Counted from the first letter of the stretch, positions 24,161-33,166 are shown. The stretch is 64,000 nucleotides of DNA from Halogeometricum sp. S1BR25-6 (GCF_031624495.1 NZ_JAMQOP010000005.1:186001-250000), one strand, 5' to 3'. Numbers and translations: made by a program. The notes: a model not told the origin generated them from the sequence alone.

Positions 24161-24420
24161 CAAGACAGTGCTGAGGAGAGGTCTCATCAACGGTCCGAAC
24201 ACCTCCCCGACCCATCGTCCGGGCCTCCTCGCTCACCGCGTCGAAGGATTCGTCGCAGTCGTATCCGTTCGTCGCAGGGTCAGGCTGGTCTCCTTCGGCC
24301 GTGTTCGAGGTGGAATCGCTCATGTGGTGGTTCGTCTATCGAGAGAGGGTGTACCGTTCGAACGCTGTGTCACTGCATTCAGTGTGTCTTACTGCCTGAT
24401 TTCTGGCATCGAGCTGGAGT
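24161..24420. other. Intergenic; weak minus-strand frame
   Basis: 260 bp between the E2-like gene and DUF302. A minus-strand ATG at 24323 opens an initially acidic frame (MSDSTSNTAEGDQPDPATNG) that continues antisense into the E2-like gene and turns Arg-rich. It may be the 5' stub of a lost gene; I do not count it as functional. Confidence 0.4.
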
Positions 24421-24807
24421 TCACATCGACTCGAGCACGCGCTCGAATCGTTCTGAGACGTCCTCTGCGATCGTATCGAGGTCTGGGTTGTCGGTTATTC
24501 CGACGAGTTGGCCAGGGTCGACTGCGCTCACCACGACCGAACCATCCTCGTCCTCGTAGACGACGACGTTGCACGGGAGGAGCACCCCGAGTTCGATCTC
24601 CTCTTCCAGACCCTGGTACGCCAGCTGCGGATTACACGCGCCGAGGATTCGATACTGACGGAACTCCTCGTCGAGTTTCTTCTCGAACGTCGCCTGCACG
24701 TCGATGTCACAGAGGACGCCGAACCCCTCGTCTTCGAGAGCGCTGATCGCCCGTTCGACGACCTCGTCGAACTGTCCGTCCACCTGTTTTCGTGTTGTGT
24801 AGCTCAT
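24421..24807 (-). CDS. DUF302 protein
   Basis: 128 aa with the DUF302 core: TTRKQVDGQFDEVVERAISA, LEDEGFGVLCDIDVQATF, RILGACNPQLAYQGL, and EIELGVLLPCNVVVYEDEDG. The conserved ACNP (Cys about 58) and PCN (Cys about 79) cysteines are both present. DUF302 proteins are frequent in sulfur-oxidation gene clusters, and two exposed Cys fit a persulfide-handling role, not proven. It is 38 nt beyond the stop of the DsrE-like gene on the same strand. Confidence 0.87.
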   Translation of the reverse strand: MSYTTRKQVDGQFDEVVERAISALEDEGFGVLCDIDVQATFEKKLDEEFRQYRILGACNPQLAYQGLEEEIELGVLLPCNVVVYEDEDGSVVVSAVDPGQLVGITDNPDLDTIAEDVSERFERVLESM

Positions 24808-24845
24808 GATATGTGTGAAATGTTTACTGAAATGGGTGTTCAGTT

Positions 24846-25454
24846 TTAGACGAGCAGCTGGATATCGGCATCAGCCATGCGCTGGAGGGCCGTCGCGGCG
24901 CCGACGCCGACGGTGACGCCGTCGTAGAACTCCGCTTCGTCGTAATCCATCAGTTCGATAGTCATCTGACAGGCCTGCAAGTCGACTCCCTGGTCGAGCG
25001 AGACGTCGATGAGCTCCTCGATGGTCGCGGTCCCGTTGTCGGCAATCTTCTTGTTCATCATCTTCGTCGCCATCGAATCCATCCCCGGCAGCGACGCGAT
25101 GGCGTTCGGCATCGGCATGCTCGGGTTGCCGACCGCCGAGAGCTTGAGGTTCTTCGATTTCTCCTCGTGGAGGATGTCCAACCCCCAGAACGTGTGGAAC
25201 ACCGTCACGTCCCAGCCGAACGCCGCCGCAGTCGAGGCGAGGATGAGCGGCGGGTAGGCCATATCGAGCGTCCCCTTCGTCGCGATGATGACCATCGACC
25301 GCTGGTCGTCATCGACCGCCGCTCTGAGGTCGGCGAGGTCCTCGCGTAGCTCCTCGACTTCCGCGGCTAGCTCCGCCGTGGACCGGTCCTCAGGGGCGTT
25401 GGTCGGGTCAACAGCGTCCTGTGTGTCCGAGTTGTCGGGCGTGTCTGTACTCAT
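24846..25454 (-). CDS. DsrE/DsrF-like family protein
   Basis: 202 aa from ATG 25454 (MSTDTPDNSDTQDA). Residues 1-50 are acidic with a short coiled-coil (TAELAAEVEELREDLADLRA). The DsrE-like fold follows: SMVIIATKGTLDMAYPPLIL, WDVTVFHTFWGLDIL, a variable segment, and VDLQACQMTIELMDYDEA with the single conserved Cys. DsrE-like proteins relay sulfane sulfur. The gene lies 2 nt after the stop of tusA, an operon arrangement also seen in sulfur oxidisers (tusA-dsrE), where the two exchange persulfide. Confidence 0.87.
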   Translation of the reverse strand: MSTDTPDNSDTQDAVDPTNAPEDRSTAELAAEVEELREDLADLRAAVDDDQRSMVIIATKGTLDMAYPPLILASTAAAFGWDVTVFHTFWGLDILHEEKSKNLKLSAVGNPSMPMPNAIASLPGMDSMATKMMNKKIADNGTATIEELIDVSLDQGVDLQACQMTIELMDYDEAEFYDGVTVGVGAATALQRMADADIQLLV

Positions 25455-25456
25455 AG

Positions 25457-25702
25457 TTACTCCGTTTTGCGCACGTAGTGTTTGAACACGTCCCCGTCCT
25501 CTTCCTGGTCGAGGAGTTCGACGCCCGGGGTCGTCTCCGCCCACCCCTTCAGGTCGCTCATGCTGCCGGAGTCGGTGGCGAGTACCTCCAGTACGTCTTC
25601 CTCGCTCAGGTCGTCGATGGCTCCTTTCGTCTTCACGACCGGCATCGGGCACGATTCGCCTTTCACGTCGAGCGTCTCGGTGACAGTGTATTCCGTACTC
25701 AT
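25457..25702 (-). CDS. tusA: TusA-family sulfurtransferase
   Basis: 81 aa from ATG 25702. The TusA signature is present: LDVKGESCPMPVVKTKGAI with catalytic Cys18 in CPMP, then DLSEEDVLEVLATDSGSMSD and the C-terminal strand of the two-layer fold. TusA receives and passes on sulfane sulfur as a persulfide. First gene of the minus-strand tusA-dsrE-DUF302 unit, divergent from the rhodanese-persulfide dioxygenase operon starting at 25933; the 230-bp space between is AT-rich and holds both promoters. Confidence 0.92.
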   Translation of the reverse strand: MSTEYTVTETLDVKGESCPMPVVKTKGAIDDLSEEDVLEVLATDSGSMSDLKGWAETTPGVELLDQEEDGDVFKHYVRKTE

Positions 25703-25932
25703 TGTTGATTTGCCCACTCTGTATTGGGCGTACACTACAATATCGACGGGACAGTAAAAAGAGTGTCGATTATTGGGGCTCACATACACTAATGAATCCG
25801 CCAGAACTCAACTGAGGGCGCTTAGAATGCTCAAAACGGCAATCTACTCCAGAACTGGCTCAGCAGTATTGTGAATATAGGGAAATACCATAGAAACGCT
25901 TTTGTGAGGTGACCCGGTAGTGAGAGGTACAG

Positions 25933-27117
25933 ATGAACGCTTCCGAACCGGACGCGGATGTGGAATCGGTCGCACCCGAAGCGCTCAAGCAGCGCATCGA
26001 TGCGGGTGAACCCGTTTCGATCCTCGACGTGCGAGCCGAAGACGAGTTCGAAGAGTGGGGTATCGACGGCGACAGTGTCGAGGTCGTCAACCTCCCCTAC
26101 TTCGAGCTACTCGACGGTGTGAGCGAGGAGCAACTGGAGCGAATCCCCTCCGGCGACCCTATCGTGGTCGTCTGTGCGAAGGGTGGCTCGAGCGAACTCG
26201 TCGCCGACCACCTCCTTGACGCCGGGCGTGAGGCGGTCAACCTCGAAGGCGGCATGAAGGGCTGGGCGCGCGTCTACGAGTACCGCGAACTCGACGCCGA
26301 TACCGACGCGACGGTGGCGCAGTACCAGCGACCCTCCAGCGGCTGTATGGCCTACATGGTCGTCAGTGACGGTGAGGCCGCCGTCATCGACCCGCTTCGG
26401 GCGTTCGTCAACGATTACGTGCAGGACGCGCGGGTGATGGGAGCGGAGATCAAATACGCGGTCGACACGCACGTTCACGCCGACCACGTCAGCGGCGTCC
26501 GCGAACTCGCGGCCGAGACGGGTGCACGGGTCGTCCTGCCTGAAGCGGCGGTCGAGCGCGGCGTCGAGTACGACACCGACTACGAGACGGTCGCCGATGG
26601 TGACACGCTCTCGGTCGGCGCCGTCGATATCGACGTGTTCCACACGCCCGGTCACACCTCGGGCATGACCTCCTACCTCGTCGACGACGCGGTGCTCCTG
26701 ACCGGTGACGGACTGTTCACCGAGAGCGTCGCCCGGCCGGACCTCGAAGGTGCGGACGACGAGGAGGCCCGCGCGGCCGCGGGGGAACTGTACGACACCC
26801 TCCAGTCGAAGATTCTTCCGCTCGGCGACAACGTGCTGGTCGCGCCGGCGCACTTCAGTGATGCCGCGGCACCCCGCGAGGACGGAACCTACGCCGCACG
26901 TCTGGGAGACCTCGAAGCGAGAATGGATGCGCTGTCGATGGAGCGCGACGAGTTCATCGAGTTCATCCTCTCGGATATGCCGCCGCGCCCCTCGAACTAC
27001 GAGGAGATCATCGCGACGAACCTCGGTCGGCAGGACACCGACGACGAGGAGGCCTTCGAGATGGAACTGGGACCGAACAACTGCGCCGCCAGCAGCGACG
27101 CAATGACGAGTGACTGA
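25933..27117 (+). CDS. Rhodanese-metallo-beta-lactamase fusion, persulfide dioxygenase-like (copy 1)
   Basis: 394 aa. Residues about 12-118 are a rhodanese domain with the active-site loop VVVCAKGGSSE (Cys81). Residues about 130-350 are a metallo-beta-lactamase domain of the ETHE1/persulfide-dioxygenase type: THVHADHVSG (His180, His182, Asp184, His185), HTPGHTSGM, LTGDGLFTESV. Such enzymes oxidise glutathione- or protein-bound persulfide to sulfite, with rhodanese exchanging sulfane sulfur. Here the rhodanese is N-terminal. Followed 24 nt later by the YeeE/YedE genes. A paralogue is at 29661-30782. Confidence 0.9.
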   Translation: MNASEPDADVESVAPEALKQRIDAGEPVSILDVRAEDEFEEWGIDGDSVEVVNLPYFELLDGVSEEQLERIPSGDPIVVVCAKGGSSELVADHLLDAGREAVNLEGGMKGWARVYEYRELDADTDATVAQYQRPSSGCMAYMVVSDGEAAVIDPLRAFVNDYVQDARVMGAEIKYAVDTHVHADHVSGVRELAAETGARVVLPEAAVERGVEYDTDYETVADGDTLSVGAVDIDVFHTPGHTSGMTSYLVDDAVLLTGDGLFTESVARPDLEGADDEEARAAAGELYDTLQSKILPLGDNVLVAPAHFSDAAAPREDGTYAARLGDLEARMDALSMERDEFIEFILSDMPPRPSNYEEIIATNLGRQDTDDEEAFEMELGPNNCAASSDAMTSD

Positions 27118-27141
27118 GAACGGAACTATCGAACTAAACTA

Positions 27142-27639
27142 ATGGACATAACTACACTCCCGCTGGTCGCACTCGCCGATCTGTTCCCGCGAGGCGTCGC
27201 TCAGTACGCTGCCGGTGGACTGCTCATCGGCCTCGGCGTCGCCGTAATCTACCTCGGAACGGGCATCATCGCGGGCGCGAGCACGTTCCTCGAATCGACG
27301 CTGTCGTACGTCTCGGATGTGCCCCGGTTCAACCGGGCGAAGTACCTCGCCTCGCGCGACTGGCGCGTCGTGTTCACGCTGGGCATCGTGGGCGGAGCCG
27401 CCGTCTACGCGCTCGCGTTCGGCGAGTTCGGCTGGACGACCGACGTGCAGTGGTGGCGACTACTCGGCGGCGGCTTCCTCGTCGGCGTCGGGACGCGCGT
27501 CGGGAAAGGCTGTACCTCCGGGCACGGAGTCTGCGGGGTCGGCTCGCTCTCGGAGACGTCGCTGGTGAACGTCGCGACGTTCATGGCGTTCGCCATCGGC
27601 ACGGCGCAGATCGTCGCCGCGCTGGGGGTATCCCCATGA
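27142..27639 (+). CDS. YeeE/YedE-family transporter, first half protein
   Basis: 165 aa, about five membrane helices, with the conserved Cys/Gly motif GKGCTSGHGVCGVGSLS. YeeE/YedE (TsuA-type) proteins take up thiosulfate or other sulfur compounds through Cys-lined channels. Haloarchaea split the protein into two genes; the partner overlaps by 4 nt (ATGA at 27636-27639). Start MDITTLPL at 27142 follows the upstream gene by 24 nt. Confidence 0.9.
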   Translation: MDITTLPLVALADLFPRGVAQYAAGGLLIGLGVAVIYLGTGIIAGASTFLESTLSYVSDVPRFNRAKYLASRDWRVVFTLGIVGGAAVYALAFGEFGWTTDVQWWRLLGGGFLVGVGTRVGKGCTSGHGVCGVGSLSETSLVNVATFMAFAIGTAQIVAALGVSP

Positions 27640-28112
27640 GCGCCGACACCGACGGGCGCGGACTCGCGTTCACCCTCGTGATCCTGCTCGGAGGGCTGGT
27701 GTTCGGATTCGGTCTCGGACTCAGCGGGATGGCGAAACCCGAAATCGTCCTCGACTTCCTACAGTTCGAGGACTTCGGCCTGCTGTTCGTGATGGGCGGG
27801 GCCGCCGTCGTCTCCGGGGTCACCATCTTCGGTGCGACGAATTTCCTCGACCGGGCGCCGCTGACCGGTCGTGGGTACACTCGCCGGCTGAAGACGTTCG
27901 ATAAGAACGTTCCGATCGGTGGAGCGATCTTCGGCGTCGGGTGGGGGCTCTCCGGCATCTGTCCCGGGGCCGCCTACGCGAGCGTCGGCCTCGGCAACGT
28001 CACCATCCTGTGGGCCATCCTCGGGATGTTCCTCGGGGCGTACGCGCAGGGGTTCGTCCGCTCCTCGCGCGCCGAAGAGACCGACGCTGCGGCCGCACCG
28101 TCCACCGACTGA
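27636..28112 (+). CDS. YeeE/YedE-family transporter, second half protein
   Basis: 158 aa from ATG 27636 (MSADTDGRGLAFTLVILL). About four membrane helices: FGFGLGLSGMAKPEIVLDFL is typical of the second YeeE half, and WGLSGICPGAAYASVG carries the conserved Cys. The acidic C-terminal tail is cytoplasmic. Works with the product of the overlapping gene upstream as one transporter. Confidence 0.9.
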   Translation: MSADTDGRGLAFTLVILLGGLVFGFGLGLSGMAKPEIVLDFLQFEDFGLLFVMGGAAVVSGVTIFGATNFLDRAPLTGRGYTRRLKTFDKNVPIGGAIFGVGWGLSGICPGAAYASVGLGNVTILWAILGMFLGAYAQGFVRSSRAEETDAAAAPSTD

Positions 28113-28204
28113 GTCCATGTTTCAAAACAGTCACTCGGTTGGTAGGCGCGACCAGTATTGCACGGAAAACGAAACAGCGTACACGAAGACAGGAGAAACG
28201 TGAA

Positions 28205-28354
28205 ATGTTGGGATTGGAAACCGCGAGCGGTTCGGTGGAAGCGATAACGACGATAGGGCTCGTCCTCGTGGAGGCAGTCGTCCTGTACGTGGGATACGGC
28301 GCTCTCAGCAGCCTCGTCGGACAGACGGTCCTCGACGCAGTCGGGGGTGAGTGA
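28205..28354 (+). CDS. 49-aa membrane protein, DUF7512-like
   Basis: ATG 28205 to TGA 28352-28354. One hydrophobic helix (AITTIGLVLVEAVVLYVGYG) lies between a short head MLGLETASGSV and an amphipathic tail. Small proteins of this pattern occur next to TSUP and YeeE genes in haloarchaea; I recall the DUF7512 family name but could not check it. It sits 2 nt before the TSUP start, so is likely co-translated and may be an accessory subunit of that exporter. Confidence 0.7.
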   Translation: MLGLETASGSVEAITTIGLVLVEAVVLYVGYGALSSLVGQTVLDAVGGE

Positions 28355-28356
28355 GG

Positions 28357-29355
28357 ATGGATATCCTCGGACTGACCCCGATGATGGTGGGGATATTCGT
28401 CGGATTCGGGCTGCTCATCGGAATCCTGTTCGGGTTCTTCGGCATGGGCGGGTCGTTCCTCGTGACGCCGGCGCTGCTGGTGATGGGCTACCCCTCGACG
28501 GTTGCAGTCGGCAGCGGCTTGGCGTTCGTCTTCGGGACGAGCGTCATCGGCGCACTCCGCCACCGTGACCACGGACAGGTCGACTACAAACTCGCGCTCA
28601 TCATGACCGTCGCCATGACGGTCGGTATTGAGGGCGGGAAGAGCGTCGTGTTCTTCCTGGATTCGACCGGGATGGCGGACCTCATCATCAGCATCTCGTA
28701 CGTGGGACTACTCGCGGTCGTCGGCCTGTTTACGCTGCGCGACGCGTGGGGCTCGAAGGGTACCGATTCGACGGGACACAATCTCGCCGACCGCGTGCAG
28801 TCGCTCCACATCCCGCCGATGGTGACGCTACGCGGTGACGTCCGTGTGTCCGGGACCATCATCTTCGCGGTCGGTCTCGTCATCGGCGTCCTGTCCGGAT
28901 TCCTCGGCGTCGGCGGTGGGTTCTTGCTGATGCCCGCGATGATGTACGGCCTCGGCGTGCCCGCCGCCGTCGCCGTGGGGACGGACATCCTCCAGATCAC
29001 CATCTCGGGGGCGTTCGGCGCGTTCCGCTACGCGCAGTCCGGATCGGTCGCGTTACCCGTCGTCGGCGCACTGCTCGCCGGAAGTGCACTCGGCGCGCGT
29101 ATCGGTGCGGGGGCAACACAACTCGTCGAAGAGGATGCGATTAAAGGCTACTTCGCGGCGATGCTGCTCGCCGGGAGCGTCGCCGTCGCGGCGAAGGAAC
29201 TCGGTGCCGCGTACGGGATCGAAGTCCTGAACACAGTGAGCATCGCGCTCATCTTCGGTGCGGCGGTCCTCGTCAGCGGGGCGGTCGTCCTCGCCGCAGT
29301 CTGCCGCCTTCGGAACGATAGCATGGGGACGTGGTGTCGGCTCACCACCTCCTGA
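28357..29355 (+). CDS. TSUP (TauE/SafE) family sulfite or sulfur-anion exporter
   Basis: 332 aa from ATG 28357 (MDILGLTPMM); GTG 28351 is a possible alternative. Two repeated TSUP halves are visible: GILFGFFGMGGSFLVTPALL with VGSGLAFVFGTSVIGALRH, and SGFLGVGGGFLLMPAMM with VGTDILQITISGAFGAFRY. About eight membrane helices. TSUP proteins export sulfite or import/export organosulfonates; after two persulfide dioxygenases, which release sulfite, a sulfite-export role fits. Preceded by the 49-aa membrane protein. Confidence 0.9.
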   Translation: MDILGLTPMMVGIFVGFGLLIGILFGFFGMGGSFLVTPALLVMGYPSTVAVGSGLAFVFGTSVIGALRHRDHGQVDYKLALIMTVAMTVGIEGGKSVVFFLDSTGMADLIISISYVGLLAVVGLFTLRDAWGSKGTDSTGHNLADRVQSLHIPPMVTLRGDVRVSGTIIFAVGLVIGVLSGFLGVGGGFLLMPAMMYGLGVPAAVAVGTDILQITISGAFGAFRYAQSGSVALPVVGALLAGSALGARIGAGATQLVEEDAIKGYFAAMLLAGSVAVAAKELGAAYGIEVLNTVSIALIFGAAVLVSGAVVLAAVCRLRNDSMGTWCRLTTS

Positions 29356-29660
29356 GCGCTCGTCGCCTCGCCGACAGACGACGAACCTGACCGAGGTGAC
29401 CAGACGGAGCTCATTCTTCCTACTTTGAGGTCGTTTCGAGTGGTATCAGTATCGTAACATTTGTCCATTAGAATTGTACTGTATTCGCAACCAAGAGACG
29501 GATCAAAATCGCCGCCTCCCCCATTAGTTGTTCGTCGAGTCGAAGGTCACCCGATACAAAGCCTCTCTACTCGTCTAATCGGGTCTCTTCGCGCCGGCCA
29601 CCGGAGGCGGGATATCGAGCCAACGGATTTAAGAGTATGACGTGTGTAGTTGTGGGTGTA
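29356..29660. other. Intergenic, promoter region of the second persulfide dioxygenase gene
   Basis: 305 bp, moderately AT-rich around 29420-29480, with no convincing gene. It separates the TSUP gene from the second rhodanese fusion, so the latter has its own promoter here. Confidence 0.5.
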
Positions 29661-30782
29661 ATGAGCAATACTGGATACGGCGCGGCGGAGGTCGCACGGC
29701 GAATCGAAGACGAGGAGACAGATCCGTTCGTGCTCGATGTCCGGCGCGAGGAAGACTTCGAGGAGTGGCAGATTCCCGGGAGCACGAACCTCCCTATCTA
29801 CGACGAACTCCTCGAGTACGACTACTCCACGCTGGAGGAACATCTCGACGACCTTCCGAACGACGAGGAGATAATCGTCGTCTGTATCGCCGGTATCACA
29901 TCCGGGCGCGCCGCGGAGTTCCTCCGCGAAAACGGGTACGACGCCGAATCCATCGACGACGGGATGAACGGCTGGGGTCGCGTCCACCGCCAGTACGAAA
30001 TCGAAGGCGCCGACGGCGTCGTGCAGGTCGTCCGCCCCGGGACGGGATGCGTCTCCTATCTCGTCCACGACGGCGGCGAAGCCGTCGTCGTCGACCCGAC
30101 GCAGTACGTCGACGAGTACCTGAACGTCGCCGACGAGCAGGAGGTCGAAATCGTCGGTGTCGCCGACACACACGCCCATGCGGACCACGTCTCCGGGGCG
30201 CGACGGCTCGCAGGCGAACTCGACGTCCCCTACTACCTCCACGATGAGGACACCGGCGACCTCGACCGCATGAAGGAGATGACCGACGGCGACTCCATCG
30301 ACGTCGGTGACCGCGAACTCGGCGTGCGTCACACGCCCGGTCACACGCCGGGGAGCGTCTCCTTCGAGTACGGCGACGCGCTCCTCTCGGGTGACACGCT
30401 GTTCCTCCGAAGCGTCGGTCGTCCCGACCTCGAGGACGGCTCCGAGGACGCCGTCCGCGAGGCCGCGAGCCGGCTGTTCGACAGCCTCGACGGTCTGCTC
30501 GACCTCGACGAGGGGACGGTCGTGCTTCCCGGCCACTTCAGCGACGAATCGGTCCGCCCGCTCGCGACGGAACTCGGCGAACTCCGCGAGGAGACGACCA
30601 ACGAGCTCCTGAGCTACGTCGAGGACGGCGACGAGGAGTCGTTCGTCGAGACCATCGTCGAGAGCCTCGCGGACGAGCCGGCGAACTACAACGAGATCAA
30701 GCAGATCAACTGGGGCAAGGAGCAACCGGGAGACGACGTCGAGGAACTCGAACTCGGTCCCAACAACTGCGCGGCCAACTGA
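29661..30782 (+). CDS. Rhodanese-metallo-beta-lactamase fusion, persulfide dioxygenase-like (copy 2)
   Basis: 373 aa from ATG 29661 (MSNTGYGAAEVARRIED). Same architecture as 25933-27117: rhodanese at about 5-110, with active-site loop VVCIAGITSGR (Cys75), then the MBL domain with THAHADHVSG (His171, His173, Asp175, His176) and HTPGHTPGS. Both copies end in a shared ELGPNNCAA tail. The rhodanese loop differs (CIAGIT versus CAKGGS), which points to different sulfur donors. It is followed 21 nt later by an MFS transporter. Confidence 0.9.
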   Translation: MSNTGYGAAEVARRIEDEETDPFVLDVRREEDFEEWQIPGSTNLPIYDELLEYDYSTLEEHLDDLPNDEEIIVVCIAGITSGRAAEFLRENGYDAESIDDGMNGWGRVHRQYEIEGADGVVQVVRPGTGCVSYLVHDGGEAVVVDPTQYVDEYLNVADEQEVEIVGVADTHAHADHVSGARRLAGELDVPYYLHDEDTGDLDRMKEMTDGDSIDVGDRELGVRHTPGHTPGSVSFEYGDALLSGDTLFLRSVGRPDLEDGSEDAVREAASRLFDSLDGLLDLDEGTVVLPGHFSDESVRPLATELGELREETTNELLSYVEDGDEESFVETIVESLADEPANYNEIKQINWGKEQPGDDVEELELGPNNCAAN

Positions 30783-30803
30783 GACCGAGTCGATTTTTAA
30801 CCG

Positions 30804-32078
30804 ATGTCGTACACGCAGGGCATTCGGCAAAACCGGTCGCAGTTCGCGTTACAGCTGCTGACCGTCTTCGCGGTCGGACTAACCATCGGGGCCGAGCGGA
30901 ACGTCGTCCCAGTGCTCGGACGCGACGTGCTGGGCGTCGAGTCGATGCTGGTCATCGGCTCGTTCGTGGTGAGCTTCGGCTTCGTCAAGGCGCTGCTCAA
31001 CCTCTACGGCGGGAAGTGGTCCGAGACCTACGGCCGGAAGCCCATCCTCGTCGCCGGCTGGCTCGTCGCGCTGCCGATTCCCGTGGTCCTCGTCTACGCG
31101 CCGAACTGGTGGTGGATTACGCTCGGGAACGTCCTCCTCGGCATCAACCAGGGACTGGCGTGGAGCATGAGCGTCAACGCGAAGATAGACCTCGCCGGAA
31201 ACGACGCGCGCGGGTTCGCCGTCGGCCTCGACGAGGCGTTCGGCTATGGCGGCGTCGCCGTCGGCACGTGGGTGACGGGCGTACTCGCCGCGCGGTACGG
31301 ACTCCGGCCCGAACCGTTCTACTTCCTCGCTGGTGTCGTCGTGTTCGCCCTCGTCGTCTCGGTCCTGTTCGTCGAGGAGACGCTTCCGTACGCCCGGGCA
31401 GAGGCCGGAGCCGAGGACGACGGCGAGACGGACGCCGACCTCCCGTTCCGGTCGATACTGAAACGGGCGACGTGGGGCGACCGGACGCTGTTCGCGGCGG
31501 CGCAGGCCGGGAGCGTCGAGAAGTTCGTCGACGCGCTCGTCTGGATAGCCTACCCGCTGTACCTGACGAACGCCGGACTGTCCGTCGCACAGGTCGGCGT
31601 CGTCGTAGGCGTGTACGGCGGCGTCTGGGGAGTGCTACAGCTCTACACTGGGAAACTCGCGGACGATATCGGTCGACGGCCTCCGGTTGTCGCGGGGATG
31701 TTCGTCGCCGGCACGGGAGTGCTCGCGACCGTGCTGGTCGACGGCTACTGGCCGTGGATGCTGACCGCCGGCGTCACGGGCGTCGGGATGGCGCTTCTCT
31801 ACCCGAACCTGATCACGGTCGTCGGCGATGCCGCGCACCCGTCGTGGCGAGCGACCGGACTCGGCGTCTACCGCATGTGGCGCGACGCCGGCTACGGCTT
31901 CGGCGCGATTCTCATCGGCGTGACGGCTGACCTGGTCTCCACAGAAGCAGCGTTCTACGCCGTCGCCGCCGCGATGTTCGTCTCTGGAACCGTTACGCTC
32001 ATCTGGATGCGAGAGACCCACCCTGAACGCGGCGCGGAGGGGAGCGGCCGACCGCCGAATCTCGAATCTCATCAATAA
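30804..32078 (+). CDS. MFS transporter
   Basis: 424 aa, 12 membrane helices. The MFS loop 2-3 motif is present as GGKWSETYGRKPILVAG and a related one in the second half as TGKLADDIGRRPPVVAG. The N-terminus (MSYTQGIRQNRSQFALQLL) is cytoplasmic. It closely follows the second persulfide dioxygenase gene (21 nt) and probably shares its transcript, so a sulfur-compound or metabolite exporter is plausible. Substrate unknown. Confidence 0.87.
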   Translation: MSYTQGIRQNRSQFALQLLTVFAVGLTIGAERNVVPVLGRDVLGVESMLVIGSFVVSFGFVKALLNLYGGKWSETYGRKPILVAGWLVALPIPVVLVYAPNWWWITLGNVLLGINQGLAWSMSVNAKIDLAGNDARGFAVGLDEAFGYGGVAVGTWVTGVLAARYGLRPEPFYFLAGVVVFALVVSVLFVEETLPYARAEAGAEDDGETDADLPFRSILKRATWGDRTLFAAAQAGSVEKFVDALVWIAYPLYLTNAGLSVAQVGVVVGVYGGVWGVLQLYTGKLADDIGRRPPVVAGMFVAGTGVLATVLVDGYWPWMLTAGVTGVGMALLYPNLITVVGDAAHPSWRATGLGVYRMWRDAGYGFGAILIGVTADLVSTEAAFYAVAAAMFVSGTVTLIWMRETHPERGAEGSGRPPNLESHQ

Positions 32079-32092
32079 CGGCCGAGGCCAGA

Positions 32093-32790
32093 TCACCGTA
32101 TTCTGGCGAGCACCGCGTCCTTCCGCCAGTAGACGAGAGCTGACGCGAACGCCATGAGACCGAGAACGACGGTGGTCCCGAGGTAGTTCGCGGTCGCAAA
32201 CTGCGACCCTGCATAGCACACTAACAGGTACCCGGGAATACGCCCGACCGCCGAGATTACGACGAGTTTCCAGAGCGGAAGGCGCGTGATACCGGCCATG
32301 AAGCAGATCGCATCGTCCGGCAGCCCCGGAACGAGAAATACGAAGAAGAGCGCGAACTGGCCCTCCCGGGCGACGATTCGGTCGAACGCGGAGAGGGTGT
32401 CGGTGGCGATCCCCCGTTCGACGTAGGGCCGTCCGTACCGACGGGCGACGAGGAACGCGACCGTGCTTCCGAGCGCGGCGCCGATGAGGCTGTATGTCGT
32501 CCCGTGGAGGACGCCGAGAGGAACCCGCCCACGAACGCGACCAGTTGTCCGGGGACGGGAGCCAAGACGATCTGTGTCGCCTGGAGAAGGATGAAGACGA
32601 GGGGTGCGAGCCGTCCGTACTCTCCGATCCTCGACCGGAGCCACATCGGATCAGTGAAGCCCGGGAACATCCGCTGAAAGAGGACCGAGACGACCGCGAC
32701 GGCCGCGACGAGAGCCGCGACCCCGACGAGCGTCTGCGTTCGTGTCCGCGTCGACGTGAACACCGGCCGTAGTCGAAGTTGTGGCGGCAT
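32093..32790 (-). pseudogene. VTT-domain (TVP38/TMEM64-like) membrane protein with a -1 frameshift
   Basis: From ATG 32790 (MPPQLRLRPVFTSTRT) one frame gives the first helix and LLQATQIVLAPVPGQLVAFV, then GGFLS. The continuation GVLHGTTYSLIGAALGSTVA and the rest to TGA 32093-32095 is in another frame. One missing base near 32517 (coding TTCCTC[C]TCGGC) restores a continuous VTT protein of about 230 aa with the expected FLVPGLPDDAICFMAG segment. Either a real frameshift or an under-called base. It converges with the MFS gene. Confidence 0.75.
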
Positions 32791-32809
32791 TGGAGACGGT
32801 AACGGTGGA

Positions 32810-33166
32810 CTACCTTCGATTCCGCACGAACGCGCCGACACCTGCGAGAAGGCCGACGACGGTCGCGACCACGATCGAAATCGTGGCGCTCAACTGGAGC
32901 ACCAGCGCGAGGGCGAACGCGACCAAGAGGACGACGCCGAATGCGCCGAGTGCGCGAGCGAGACCGCGCCGCGTGGAACTGGCTTTCTGACCGGTCTGAG
33001 TGAGAACGAAGGCGGCCGCGAAGGCACCCGTCACGAGGCCCGCGGGTATGCCGACGAGAACCGAGAACTCGACGTACGGAAGGAGAACCTCAGACACCGC
33101 GACGAACACGACGAGGAACGTCGCGATGCCGGCCCCCACGGCGTATCCGAGTGTTCGAGCGCGCAT
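32810..33166 (-). CDS. Haloarchaeal four-helix membrane protein
   Basis: 118 aa with four hydrophobic helices (TLGYAVGAGIATFLVVFVAV; VLVGIPAGLVTGAFAAAFVL; LGAFGVVLLVAFALALVLQL; ISIVVATVVGLLAGVGAFV) and a short basic loop. I do not recognise a family with known function. Its stop is 20 nt upstream of the start of the VTT-like gene, same strand. Confidence 0.7.
   Translation of the reverse strand: MRARTLGYAVGAGIATFLVVFVAVSEVLLPYVEFSVLVGIPAGLVTGAFAAAFVLTQTGQKASSTRRGLARALGAFGVVLLVAFALALVLQLSATISIVVATVVGLLAGVGAFVRNRR

Noticed and set aside
24045-24323. Minus-strand frame overlapping the E2-like gene
   Set aside because: Acidic at first but becomes Arg-rich while antisense to a real gene; probably a relic or chance.
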